DNA from: Benincasa hispida
Taxonomy: Eukaryota; Streptophyta; Magnoliopsida; Cucurbitales; Cucurbitaceae
Length of the DNA stretch: 64,000 nt
Assembly: GCF_009727055.1 (NCBI RefSeq)
Contig: NC_052360.1
Location: 63,354,525 to 63,418,524 of the forward strand
Direction: 5' to 3'
Position numbers and translations under genes: made by a program. The notes beneath the pieces are model-generated. The model searched no databases, was not told where the DNA came from, and worked only from the letters and a program-made list of their open reading frames with translations. Positions within the stretch are counted from its first letter, which is position 1. Each line of letters opens with the position of its first letter. Below are positions 46,196 to 59,236 of the stretch, piece after piece.

Positions 46196-49100
46196 TCCTT
46201 AATATCCCCCCTCAAACGAGAGGGTAGTTCTACTACATCAAGTTTGGATCGAAGGTGGAAGAACTGTGAGTGTGTTAAGGGCTTGATGAGGCAGTCAGCG
46301 ATTTGGTCGGAGGATGGGACATAACGAACATCAAGCTGATCACGGAGGACTTGATCACGAACGAAGTGAATGTCGATCTCAATGTGCTTGGCCCGCGCAT
46401 GAAACACCGGATTGACGACTAGAGCACCGACGCTGAGGTTGTCACACCACAAGACTGGAGACGACTTATGTTTGACACCAATCTCAGACAGTAGTTGTTG
46501 CACCCAGATGATTTCTACAGAGGCATGAGCGAGCACTCTATATTCAGACTTTGTGCTAGACCGGGCGACAACGGATTGTTTCTTGGAGAACCAAGAGACA
46601 AGATTACCTCCAAGGAAGATGCAATAAGCAACAATGATTTTCGATCGTCTATGTTGGCTGCCCAATCGGCGTCGGAGAAGGCCGAAACAGAGAGGTCAGA
46701 CCCATGTTGAATATAGAGGCCAAAGTGTCGAGTGCTACTGACATATCTTAGAACTCTCTTCACTGCTTGCCAGTGAACGTCCGTAGGTTGCTTTTAATAC
46801 TGGCTTAGATGATTAACCGCATATGTAATGTCAGGTCTCATGGTGGTTAAATACTGTAGGGCGCCAATCGTGTTTCGATAGATATAGGGATTTTCAAGAG
46901 GAGTGAAATCAGAGATAGAGAGTTTCTTTTTTAGAACACTTGGAGAGGGTGCCAGTTTTAGATCTTTAAGGTCAAGGCGGTGAAGTAGGTCATCGACATA
47001 CTTTTCCTAATTCAGTAGAACTCCATTGGGGACATTGTGTAGTTGGACTCCAAGGAAGTAATGGAGTTGGCTAAGATCTTTTAGAGCAAACTTGAAGTCC
47101 AAGGTTGTTACAAGCTTGTTGATTGCCTGCTGATCAGTGCCGGTGATAATTACATCATCAACATATACTAGTAAGAGTATCAAGGCAAAAGTGCTCCGAT
47201 ATATGAAGAGAGATGTATCAGACTTAGCATTCTGAAAGCTCCAGCTACATAGTGTTGTTTTCAATGTGTTGTTCTAGGCCCTTGGCGCTTGTTTGAGGCC
47301 ATATATGGCCTTGTGTAAGTGACAGACACGATTTAGTAGTTGAGGATCAACAAATCCCTACGGTTGGCGCATGTAAACTTCTTCATCGAGGACGCCATTA
47401 AGGAAGGCGTTATTGAAATCTAACTGTCTCAGCTGCCACCCTTTGGATACCGCAAGGCTAATGACGATTCATATGGTAGATGTCTTGACCACGGACTAAA
47501 CGTCTTAAAGAAATTGATGCCCGGGTTTTGATGGAAGCCTTTTGCTACGAGGCATGCCTTGTAGCGTAGAATGGAGCCATTAGGACTCCGTTTGATTTTG
47601 AATACCCATTTATTGCCAACAACATTCATTGATGATGATGGAGGAACCAAAGTCCAGGTTTAATTGTTCACTAGTGCTTGAAATTCATCACTCATTGTTT
47701 TGTTCCACTGTATGGTTTTGAGCGCATCACTGACTCAGGTAGGTTCGGTTAGAGACCAATCTTTTTGGGTTTGGGAGGACAATATTTTGGGTTTGAAGAT
47801 GCCTGCCTTTCCTCGAGTAATCATGGGATGAGTAGACACGGGCACAGGATGTGGGACAGTATCGGGTGAAGATTGGACAGGGGACGATGAAGATGAACTA
47901 TCGGTGGGTTGGGCGGTAGGTGATGGTAAGTCAGGTGGTAAACAAACGGAAGGTACACGATCGGTGGGTATACAATCGGTGGTAAGTGGGTGGTAGGTAA
48001 ATGATCGCTGGGTAAATTATCGGTAGGTGAGCGATCGTTGGGTAAGTAACTGGTGGGTAGATGATCAGTGGGTTGGTCACTAGACGATGAGGGTAAGCGA
48101 TCGTCAAGTACATAATTGGTGGGTAGACGATCAGAGGAAGGATATGGGAAGGCTAGGCTGTCTGTAGAGGTATTAGCTAGTGATAGGGTGTGGGTTGTTC
48201 TAACAGTTGGTGAGAGTGAGGTTGTGGATGTAGAGGGCATGGAGTCACTGTGCAGTGTGACCTGACTGAGGGGCAGCTAGGAAACCAAGTGGATGAAAAC
48301 TGCTTGCTTGGCTGGTCTGCAAGCTGGAGGAGACACCTGACAAGGAAAGTCCGTTTCATCAAACACAACATGCCGAGAGATGAATAACCTGCCACTGGGG
48401 TTGAGGCATTTTTAGCCTTTATGATTCACAGCCGGACCGAGATAGATGCACTTCTCTGTGCGATAGCTCAACTTATGTGAATTGTACGGTCTCAAGCAGG
48501 GGAAACATGCATACCTAAATATTCGAAGCTCCTTGAACCTAAGCCTCTTTTTGAACATCACTTCCATTGGAGACTGTCCATTTAGNACCTGACTGAGGGG
48601 CAACCAGGAAACCAGGTGGATGGCAACTACTTACTTGGCTGGTCTACAAACTGAAGAAGACACCTGACAAGGAATGTCCGTTTCATCAAACGCAACATGC
48701 CGAGAGATGAATAGTCTGCCACTGGGGTTAAGGCATTTTTAGCCTTTATGATTCACAGCCGGACCATTTAGATAGGGGTAGGAAGGCCATTAATCAGCAA
48801 AGTTGAGTATAAGAATGCATCCCACCAATGATGTAAGGGAAGATGTGCTTGTGCTAGTAGGGTTAGCCCTGTCTCAACTATGTGTCTGTGCTTCCTCTCA
48901 GCCCTTCCATTTTGTGCTGACGTATATGGACAGGTGTATCTGGAAGCAATGCCAAGCTGATGACAGACTTTGCGTATCTTGACAAATTCACGCCATTATC
49001 TGACTGTAGGAACTTGATCAGTGTATTGAACTGAGTTTGTACCATGGTTAGAAAGTGTTGAAAAGCTGCCAGTGTGTCACTTTTTAACCTCAGAGGATAG

Positions 49101-49880
49101 ATCCATGTGTACCTACTGTGATCATCAACAAAGATAGCATAATATTTGTACCCATCTATTGACAAGAGAGGAGCTGGACCCCATAAATCAGTGTGTATAA
49201 GTTCAAAGGTTGCAGATGCTCTTGAATTAGAGTTAGGGAAGGCTAAAGAATGCGATTTTCCATAGCTACAAGAATCACAAAAGTTAAGCTCTTCATTAGA
49301 TAACATAGGGAGATTACAACTTTTGATAATAAACTCTAGTGTTTTTTACGAAGGATGACCAATCCTTCTATGCCATGTAATCTTAGACACCCTATGCTTC
49401 GAAGATATGCCAAAAGCAGACAAATCTTTATTCTTGTGCACTGGTTGCGATGCTGACTTCGAGTTGATTTTTACACCCTCTAATTGATACAGTCCATCTT
49501 TAAGCATTCCCTTCATTACCGTTTGTCCCGTACCCTTGTCCTTAACAAGATAGTAATCTGTATGAAATTCAATAAACACGTTATTGTCTTTTGTTAGCTT
49601 AGATATACTGACCAAATTTTTTACTATGGCAGGCACACATAACATATCATTCAATTTCAAATTGCAGGCATCACTAGACAGACATGCAGTTCCAACATGA
49701 GAAATTTCTAGAGTATTACCATTAGCTACAACGACTGCTTCAGTACATGAGTATTCAGTCGGATTGCCAAGATTGTTGAAGTTTGAGGTAACATGATTGG
49801 AGGCACCACTGTCAGCATACCAATTTGCATCAGTCATGTTTTCTTGTCTTGTCAGAAAAAGGGTTACTCCCATAAGCAGA
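46183..49880 (-). pseudogene. Ty1/copia retrotransposon pol, 5'-truncated and broken
   Basis: Minus-strand order: protease with NWYADSGASNHVT (49780-49873); GAG-pre-integrase ending HRRIGHPS (49346-49400); integrase with HTDLWGPAP, YAIFVDDHSR and FLQSDNG (48878-49306); LNGQSPMEVMFKKRLRFKEL (48412-48590); a Ser/Thr/Pro-rich linker with DRLPTDHLP-like repeats (47821-48240); reverse transcriptase from NKWVFKIKR (47600) through YGLKQAPRA to LLVYVDDVIITG (47150); and RNase H with SSTKSEYRVLAHA, VLWCDNLS and HIEIDIHFVRD (46183-46665). This copia order (integrase before RT) is clear. gag and the 5' LTR are missing beyond about 49880. Stops interrupt the frame (e.g. before GFVDPQLLN and in APRA*NN), and a ~185-bp foreign copy is inserted at 48587-48765. 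Confidence 0.92.
48586..48772. repeat. Inserted duplicate of copia sequence next to a single N
   Basis: 48587-48765 repeats 48260-48440 with about 15 differences. It is flanked by CCATTTAG on both sides (48578-48585 and 48765-48772). One unknown base (N) lies at 48586. Without it the integrase frame would run directly from LLINGLPTP into LNGQSPMEV. Confidence 0.85.
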
Positions 49881-50237
49881 GGCTAAGGCTATTGGGTGAG
49901 GTTGTATGTTTTTGGTCTGATTGTTGGAGAAGGGTTGTCCCTTGTTTTGTGTGTTTTTGTGTACTCATTATTATGTTATATTATATAAAGTTTAGGATTA
50001 TGCATTTTGCATTCGTATTATGTCATGTTGAATTCGATAATTTTGTATTTATATTATATTGTGTTATGCATTTTGTATCTCTATTCTCTATTATGTTATG
50101 TTTTACCCTTATTATTATTATTATTATTATTTAAGAAATCCTTATTATATTATGATATGTCTAATGATTTTTATGTTCTTATTATACTATACAAGTTTAA
50201 TGTTATAATTTTTAATTCATTTAGGTTCGAAATCTAA

Positions 50238-52135
50238 CATGGAAGGTGAAGGTCAAGTTCAAGATTCAACAAGACGAGCTCATAGTACATGTGCCCATTG
50301 CATCGAAATTTCAAGGAATAAAAATGGCACAATATATAGATATTATGGTCATGTCAATAAAAGTGGAGGAATTACAAGATTTAAGTATCATCTTGCTGGA
50401 TAGGACCCCAAAAAAATGTGAAGAAATGTCTTAATGTTCCACCAGAAGTTAAGACAAAGATGTAGTTGAGCATTCAAAGCAAAGATAAGACAAAGACTAA
50501 GAAGAATGAGATAATTGAAAATATATGTGAAAAACTGCATGGAAACCTTGGTCGTCAAACAAACTTTTCTTTCGAATCAGATTCTGATGACGATGTGTAT
50601 ATGTATCCAACAGATGTTCATGTTGATGAATGATGTATGTATCGAGAAGCTCTTCATGCATCAAAAGCTTTCAAATGGGAACATGAACAAGAAGGGTGGG
50701 TGCATAAAGGTAAAGGGATCAAAGAAGCGTCATATGGATTCTTTAAGCATTCAAAGAGCTCCAAAGAGCAACTACTCTACAGATCAGAACACGTTTGACA
50801 AAAAAAATGTCAAAGATATGTTGACCAAATATTCACTTGGGAGTATGATGGGCAAATTCATTTCCAAGTATTTTATACACAATAATGTAGCTCCCTCACA
50901 GACTGACTTAAGATTATCGGTGCACAACAAGCAGGTATGTGAATTTGTCGTCTTATCTTATACGAGTTTATATTGGTTATAAACTTTACTTTTTGTTAAT
51001 ATTATTTGATAAAATAACTCAATCTAGGAAAAATCTATTTAGAATTTGGATACTTAAGTTGACTGTAAGAGAACATCTCTAATGAAGTTTACCTAGGAGT
51101 TCTGTTATAGTTATTGAGTTTGTTTTTTTTTTTTTTTTTTTTTAAATTTATACTAAATTAGTATATTACTATTTTAGGACTTGAGATTAAAATACCTACC
51201 TCCTACGAGATCAAATCAAATATTTGGAGAAAGAGTACAAAGAATTGTGAGAGTATGCTAATGGGTTGAAAGAATTATGAAAAACATATGAGTGCTGCGA
51301 TGGTTGGACTGTTCCAACCCAACTTTCAATCATTAACTTCATGGTTTATAGTAGGGGTAGTACTTGTTTTTTGAAATCTGTTGATGCATCAAACAAAATA
51401 AAAGACTACCGTAACATATACGACCTTCTGAAAGATGTTATCAGTGATGTGGGTAGAGAGAATGTGGTTCCGGTGGTGATTGATAATGGGTCTGCATTTG
51501 TTAAAGTGGGCAAAAAACTCATGCAACGTTTTAATCTTTACTAGACACCTTGTGCAACACATTGTATCGATCTTACGTTTGAAGATATATGTAAGCACGA
51601 AGTTGTAGAAGAAGTGATTAGGAATGCTTGGTCCATCACAGATTTTATTTATAATCATGGTTGACTGCTCGCTAAGAAGAGAGAAGTTTGTCGAGGTGAC
51701 ATAGTTAGACTTGGTGCCACGAGATTTGCAACAAATTACATAGCCCTAGATAGTTTACTTAAGAATAAAGCAGGTCTAAAACAATTGTTTACAGTAATTT
51801 TTGGTTCGAGCATAAGATGAGCAGAACACTTCGTGGTAAAGAAATAGAATCAAGTATTCTCAATAATAATTTTCGGGATTCGATTCATAATGTGGTTAAC
51901 ATATATGAACCAGTGTATGTTGTTCTTAGAATTGTTGACGTCGAAGTAGTTCCTAGCATGTAAGATATTTTTGCCAATAGTTATTTGCAGTTTTACCTCT
52001 CATCTTTCGTTCACTAATATTTCTTTCTTTTTTTTTTTTTTTCATACATGATAGCGCAATATTTAAATCCGAGATATCAATATAAACCTGAAGTGAAGAA
52101 CAACTCATCTTTAATTGATGTTGTCCACCAAGTAT
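50238..52135 (+). pseudogene. hAT-superfamily transposase remnant (BED finger + DUF659 region)
   Basis: 50240-50402 encodes a BED-type zinc finger remnant (CAHCIEISRNKNG, GGITRFKYHLAG). 50660-50790 contains WEHEQEGWVHKGKG. 51300-51800 is DUF659/hAT core: STCFLKSVDASNKIKDYRNI, ISDVGRENVVPVVIDNGSAF, then TPCATHCIDLTFEDI after a stop, SITDFIYNHG, and LGATRFATNYIALDSLLKNK. 52050-52125 has AQYLNPRYQYKPEV, close to the usual C-terminal part. Multiple in-frame stops and frame changes make it dead. The hATC dimerisation end and terminal repeats were not found. It sits just beyond the 3' end of the copy B gene. Confidence 0.8.
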
Positions 52136-52404
52136 TAATATAAATCCGAAATATCCACCGATATCTAAATATCCGTCAATATATCCGTAAATTTGAGTTA
52201 CCGATATCTATACTGATAACGTTGTTTTCGTCCTTGACTACAAGACAACTAGTTTTATGATTTATAAATATAATATCAAACACATTTTAAACAATTATTT
52301 AAATTAAAATTTAATTTTTAAATTTTCTACTAAACACATATGAAAACATCAATCCTGTTTAATTGAATCCCTTCTTTCTAAATTTCTATTTTTAGAGTTA
52401 AATA

Positions 52405-55400
52405 TCAACCGCCATATCGAAATTTGAGGGATTCGGGAGGCTCCTCTTCCATAATGCCTGAACCATTAGCGGCCAAATATTCACGGATGGTTGTCCTACG
52501 ATCTCCAAGGAAAGTGTGATGCAAAAAGTTGTTGTAAGCTTTGTCACCCAAATTTTTTGCAGCTAAAATACTAGAGAAAAATATCAGTTTAGGCTGTGAA
52601 GTTGATATGAACAGATTATGAACAAAGTTGACAAACATATGCCATGTCCCAATTTTTCGATCAGAAGCAAAATTTCATCAATTAGTGATCAAATATATTA
52701 AAATGTAAATGATAAAAGGGTTAAAAAGAGAAATAAGTGTGTGAGGTATTTAGACCCTCCTTCTCTTTAGATTTCTCAAAAGTTCAAATTGATCATTCAG
52801 AGGCTTTTTATAGAAGTCAGAAGCTAAAATATTTGTGAAGTTAATATGTTTGTGTGGTAAGAAATTTGTATTTGGGGTATAGAGTTGGATAGCTAGGAAT
52901 TCCATGTTTGGGTAGAGTTATTAAGTTTGGTAAGGGTATTCAAGTGACTCGACAACCCAAATAACTCAGACTATCTAACATAAATTGTATGGGTTAGGTT
53001 TGGTTAATTTTGTTTTTGGGTTGAGTTGAATTTTCTCTATATTTTTGTTGGGTTGGATTGAGTCTTGGGTTGATTTTTTTTTTTTTTTTGGATTACCTTA
53101 ACCCAACTTGAATAACATATGTATTAATAAAAAATATATATATTTCTTTTAAAATTGATGAATTTGTGAAAAAAAATTTTAGGCATCTTTGTCTTCGTTT
53201 AAAGTTTACAATAAATATTATAGATATTTGATATTTAACATTTGAGTTTTATTTGATTTTAGTTATTAAACATGTGTTTGTAGATAAATTTAAATATTTT
53301 ACAAAAGAAGAAACAATAACTCGACGACCCAACCCAAAAAGGTTGGATTGAAAACCCTGTTCAAGTCATTTGGATTGCCAACTCGATCAATCTAAACTTT
53401 CAGGTTGGTCCAAAAAAACCCCACAATTCAACTCATGTACACCCAAAATATTTGGTGCAATTTTTTTATAATCATAAAAATATGATTTTCTAGTAATTAT
53501 TTTTGTTTGCTTCTTTTTTTTATTTAATTCTTTACTTGCACACATATTTTCTTAAAATTTTTAACAATCAATTGAGATGTCAACTTACAATTTTTACATA
53601 TATTTTATAATTTTTTACATGATAATAATCATGATAAGACCTTTGTTATAACCTACTTTTCACTAAATTATTAATTTTTTAGATTAATATAATGTTTTAT
53701 CTTTTTGTATTTCATAAATTTGAAGATTTTGTTTATCTTTATGATTGTAGATGTGATAAAAGGAGAATCACTATCATTTTTCGTTTATACAATAATATGG
53801 GCAAATGACTTCAATAAATATATGTTTATACTTTTGAAATTTTACCTTGGTGTAAATGTATTTTGAATACATTAAAACTTTGTAGATTCAATAATTCGAG
53901 TTACGATAATGTTTCGAAAACACTTAGAAAAAGTCCACGATATAATTCTTTTAATATTATTATATGTGATATTGGTTGTAGTGAACAACCAAATTATAAG
54001 ATAATTTCACATTAGTGAAATGTATAAGTATAATATGCGCAAAAAAAAAAAAAATAAATAAATAAAAGGTTATCAAGGGGTTTATGACTTTATATGACAT
54101 CTTATGTAAAATTGTGGGTTGGGGTTTATTATGCATATATATTAGAGTTGAGAATGCGACTAAATTCTCACATCAACTAGATAAGAAGATGATTGTAAGT
54201 ATATATATATGGGAACATAAATATCTCCAATGATTCGAGGTCTTTTGAGTAAAACCAAAAGTAAAATCATGAGAATTTATGTCCCAATATTAAATTACTA
54301 TGTAAGACAATTATTAAATACTATGAACTAATAATTTTTATTTTGTATTTAAAAACATTTTCACCAGTCAAGTTTTTTGGTTGTTTTTTAGTATATGATT
54401 GGTTGAGTTGGTTGATAGAGTTAATAGTTGAAGATGCTCAATGGAGTTAGTCATTGGAGGTGATTATTGAAGTTAGCTTATGGAGATGGTAGTTGCACAA
54501 AGTTGGACATTGGAGGTGGTCACTAGAGTTGATGCTAAATGTGGTATTTATCGGAGGTAGTTGTGCGAAGGTGGTCCTTGTCAGAGTTAGTTTATCGGAT
54601 GTGGTCATCAAAGCATGTCACTGGGGTTGCCAACAGTTGTTGCCAAAGGTGGTATCCGATGATGATTGCCATCAAAGTTGGTCATAGAAGGAAATCAACG
54701 AATAGAATCATTGAAAATGTTAGAGGGGAGAGAGTAAAAGAGGGAAAAATGAAGTTACTCGATAAATTTACAAACTTCAATACTCTAACTTTCCTCACTA
54801 ATTACTGATATATCCTTATTAACATTTTTATTAGGACTCAAACAATATTAAACATTACCTTATTTCTAAGCTTCATACTGAATCTTATTTCTATCATAAA
54901 AAAATTTAAGTTTAAAGATGCAGAAGATGTATTGCAAAATTACTTACCAGTGTCGAAGATAGGTGCGACAAGGTAAGATATCATCTCTCCAGATCTTATC
55001 AACATTATAACGACCATAATACTGAATAAAAATTTCCTTATTTCCTGGTATTAATAGAAATGAGCTTGCATTTAGTAAGAATTCTTATTTGGAGTATCAT
55101 TTTCTTTTGGTCTCAATTTATAGGCTTTTCTACCCTGAATTCCACAATCATTCATCAATATTTTGGTTTAACTAAGAGTACCTTTGCATTTCACTTGGAA
55201 AAACTCTTCATCAGTGGATCGAGAACAAAGCACCTGTAATGTAAATTTAAAATACCAATCAATCATTGCTATAAAATACGACTATTAGATAATACAAATC
55301 TATTTCAAAATGAATTAGTAATGAGAGGAGTAGCCTATATGGTTTATGTAGAAATGGAGTATCGAATAAATTGATTACTGTGTCCTAGAATAACCAGGAC

Positions 55401-57129
55401 CTTGAAAGCAAATTACGGTACGACTTTAGTATGAAATCGTTTTTTGCCGGTTACTTTCCAAGATTAACACAAGACCCTTCTCTGACGGACTCGTTGGAGA
55501 AAGATTGAAATCGAATGAAAACTTTATTCAAACTAGAAGAATGAAAAAAAAAAAAAGAGAAAGGCAATACGAACGAAATGCTCCCTCTCGAAGAACTCAA
55601 AAAACCACATTTTTAAGAATCTAATATTAGACGTTTTCTAGATATACAAAAATAAATTAATAAACGTTTTCAGATCTGAATTAAATAAAGAAAAATGTTT
55701 TAAGTTAAAATTAAATTAGAAAACGATTTTAAACCTAAATTAGAAAAAAAATACATGTTCAAATATGGAAATTAAATTCTTGCAAATCTTTAAACTAATT
55801 TTATAAATATTTCGAGGTCTTCTGACGTGGAATGTGATTAATTTTCAACAGATTGCACAATCATCTACCATTACATACCGCTGGTTTATGATATAGCTTT
55901 CCATCTAGTGTTTCAGGAAGAACCTACATCAAATACACAATCTCAAATGATATCATAAAAAAAATTAATGGTATGATTGAAAGTGAATTTGAAAGGGTTA
56001 CAATCACTTTTAAACATATTTTTCATCATTCAAAATCAATTTCATATTTAATTTTACATCTTTAAATGTAATTTTTAAATTATTAAAATCGATTTAAAAA
56101 GAATAAAAGTACGACAAAATCATTTTAACTATTTTAAAATCACTTTCAAACTTAAATCTGAAACAAACCGTTAAAAGAAAACTTAACTGCCTTGAAGAAG
56201 AGGTCATCTTAGAAAAAAGAAAGAAAAAACCTCTCCAAACATAACCTAAAGGATTTCATCATAAATGAGATAATGGATAGTAAGCAGAGACTTACAGCTA
56301 GAAATCGAAACGCAAACTCTCTCTGTATAAACGCTGGAATCTGACAACATTTTGCAGTATACACGAGATTTAGTAATTATTCCTGATCTTCAAATCAAGG
56401 TTTAGTTCTGTTAATGTTACCTCAGACTTCTTAATCTCGAAAACCGTAATGATGATAGTTTCTCCTTCACAGGGCTCCGCAAATAAGCTTGAAATCTCCT
56501 GATATTCAGACGTATGGCCAAATTCCTTTGGTTAGAAGAGAAATCACACTTAAAAACCGAAAAAAAATGGAAGAGGAAGAACAGATACCATCTCTTATCA
56601 AAAAATTTCTCTGTGTTCAATCGTATATACTACAGTAAAAGAGTAAGAACAGAGTCTCAAATTAAAGAAAATGAAAACCTTGGTTTCAGATTTAGCAATG
56701 CCGTGCTCAAAGAATATAGGAGCTATAGTACCGAAAACGCATCTGAAATTGTTCAATCTCGCAACTCTAAAGTTGATCAGATCAGGAAAAGTACTTCGCG
56801 CACTCCTCTCTGAATCGACAGAAAGTGAAATCAAACACACGAATCGCTTACAAGATACAACACAAAATCAACCATCATGATTTCGAATCGATCATTTTAT
56901 AATTAGTGCAATCGTACATACCAGAGAGGAGAGATCCAAAGCCACAAACGGAAATATAATCGCCGTCGGAGAAGATTGCTTCAAAATCGGACTCATCTCG
57001 CAGTTCTTTCGGTTCTGCTTCATTCAAAATCGGACTCATCTCGCAGTTCCTTCGGATTGGGATGCGATGCGAAGGAAAGTGGCTTAGAGAGAGAAGGAAG
57101 AGGAATTGGAGAGCGAATTGATCTGTCAC
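52405..57129 (-). CDS. GGCT/ChaC-like unknown protein, copy B (273 aa)
   Basis: Paralogue of 35059-37690 with the same exon structure: 56922-57129, 56679-56809, 56421-56498, 56296-56340, 55879-55923, 55182-55233, 54948-55044, 52405-52570 (822 nt including stop, all joins in frame, GT-AG). Exons 2-8 have exactly the same lengths as in copy A (131, 78, 45, 45, 52, 97 and 166 nt); only exon 1 differs, being 126 nt shorter. The core motif VCGFGSLLS is kept, but several otherwise identical positions have changed (e.g. FRRLFGNVAPVFFERG to FRCVFGTIAPIFFEHG). The lack of stops or frameshifts argues that it is, or was recently, functional. Intron 7 (2.4 kb) and intron 5 are enlarged by repeats. The enzyme-fold assignment is inference. 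Confidence 0.82.
54410..54720. repeat. Reverse-oriented copy of the 10.4-11.0 kb minisatellite
   Basis: Units such as GGAGTTAGTCATTGGAGGTG and GGAGGTGGTCACTAGAGTTG, ~30-36 bp, are the reverse complement style of the CAACTCCGACAACCACC array at 10410-11000. It is preceded by GGTTGAGTTGGTTG (54403), like the left edge at 10275. It lies in intron 7 of copy B and probably marks an inserted element of about 2 kb (between ~52710 and ~54835). Confidence 0.65.
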
Positions 57130-57239
57130 TGTCCGTGCGAATCAGAAACTCAAACAATGGCGTAAATGTTCTGTGCTTGTGCAGTGATTTGTGATTTGTT
57201 AAATAGCCAATAGTTGTTGTCCAGGAGGATGATGATACG

Positions 57240-58200
57240 TTTTAAGTCCTATTTTGGTACATGAACTTTAAAACTTATTTTATTTTCGTCTTTAAATTTT
57301 TACAAATGTTCATTTTAGTCCTTAAATTTCTAAAATGTATTTATTTTGGTCTTCTCTATTAAAATTATGTTTACATTTTAAAGATGAAATTCGTTTAAAG
57401 ATAAAATTGCATCTAGCATGGATTGAATATCAACCATCAACATGTCAAAATAGTAAACAGCGAAAATTTTGGATGCAAAAGGATGTTTGAGATCACCTAT
57501 AGAAAATCATCACCCAATTCAAAATTGAAACCTTAGATTTTTTAGCATGACTAACTTATTTGGCAACCTAGTCATCCAAAAATAGAAACTATCTTACCAT
57601 TATGTTTGAGACTAAACAAAATCTTAATAGTGAGGACTAAAGTAAGTATTTTTTAAAAGTTCAATGACTAGAGTGGACGTTTTTTAAAGTTCTGAGACTA
57701 GAATAGAACAATATTCAAAGTTCAGAGACCAAAATAGGATTTAAACTTAATAATAATAATAATAATAATAATCCATTTTGGTTCTATCCTATTACTTCGA
57801 AATGTTTATTTTGATTCTTATACTTTTAATATTATTTCATGTTGGTACATGTACTTTTAAAATGCTTATTTTAATACTTAAATTTTAAAAAAGTGACCAT
57901 TTTTGTTCGCTATCCCACTTTCTTCTATTAAAAAAGGTGGGTTGCCCTTACTCAAAAAGCTAAATTTGGGGGCTCCTCTTTATATATTATATAAGCCCTC
58001 AAATAGGTAATTTTGAAAGGCGAACTCAGAAACTTTCTAGGAGTTGGTTTTGGCTTGCCTCTTTTTATATTAACCAAAATCGAAAATACAAAGATCAAAA
58101 GTGAATATTTTGAAAATAAATAGACCAAAATGAATATTTTAAAAGTATATAGATAATAAAAATAAAAAATACCTGAATTAAATAAGTATTAAAAAAAATA
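57240..58200. repeat. Dispersed TTTTGGTC/TTTAAAATGT repeat region
   Basis: Repeated phrases like TTCATTTTAGTCCTTAAATT, TTTATTTTGGTCTTC and their reverse complements (GACTAAAATAGAAC-like) occur on both strands. An AAT microsatellite lies at 57749-57772. Same family as 28830-29060. No gene. Confidence 0.65.
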
Positions 58201-59236
58201 AAAATAACTATTGCTCAGCAGATTATTATTATTATTTTATTAAATAGCCAATAGGTGATAAGATAATAAAATAATAAAATAAGCTATCTCAAAAAAAATA
58301 GAATAAGTCATTATTGCTCAGAAGATTATTATTATTATATTAAATAGCCAATAGATTTGGTCTATTTATGCACATTTTTCAAAAAGAAAAAATAAAATAA
58401 TAAGAGAATAAAAAAGTAATTAAATAGTAGCCACTAGGATAATAATTAAAAAAGTAATAAAATAAAGTTTAAGAATTCATTTTGGGCTCACAAAATATAC
58501 ATTCGGTCTTTAAATGAAGATGTTATTTTAAATAAATAAAAAAAAAACCTTAAGTCAACATGAAGCATATGTTATCAACCTTAAAGTTGGAGGTTTTGAT
58601 TCTTCATACCTCTTTATATGGTAAAATTGAATTAATATTGTACTTTTTAAAATTAATCAATCAAATATTGTAGTTTCAAAACTATTTAGAGAAATATGAT
58701 AGTTTTTTTTATTTGACTTGTGCAATTTTTTTCCTTAAATTTCTGTATGTCGAGACTTCAACACTCGACAAATGTTGGATTTTTTTTTTTAAAGAAAATT
58801 GTACGTTGAGTGTTGAAGTCTCGACCACCTTTTTTTTTTTTTTTCAAATCACGCTGTTATTCCTTTTTCTTTCGAACATTGTTATTCTTTTACCTTGTTT
58901 AAGGTACTCTATGCAATTATATTTCTTAATAAGTCTCGATCACCTTTGAAAATATTAAAATGTTCATATTAATACAACAATTTAATGTTAAGTTTTATGT
59001 CCCAAAACTCGCAGTTTGTAAAGTTAAACATATTCTGTTATCAATAAAAGATGTTATTGACATTTATTCAATAAAGTTACTGTTGAATATATAAATTGCA
59101 CCTGTAAAGACTAAATCCAATAAACTAAGATCCATGACCATTACATGAATATTGAACTTTACCTGAAGACATAAAGGTGGATCAAAGTTCGAGTAAATAG
59201 CCAAAACGGCCTATAGTATATGAATAAGGTTGGGTA
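58201..59236. other. AT-rich intergenic DNA
   Basis: Microsatellite-like ATT/ATAA runs, two TTATTGCTCAGCAGATTATT-like direct repeats (58210 and 58312 areas) and one small hairpin described separately. No supported gene. Confidence 0.6.
58745..58828. repeat. Small inverted repeat (hairpin, 21-nt arms)
   Basis: GTCGAGACTTCAACACTCGA(C) at 58749-58769 pairs with GTTGAGTGTTGAAGTCTCGA(C) at 58805-58825, one G-T/A-C difference, with a loop of about 35 nt containing a T-run. Confidence 0.85.
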
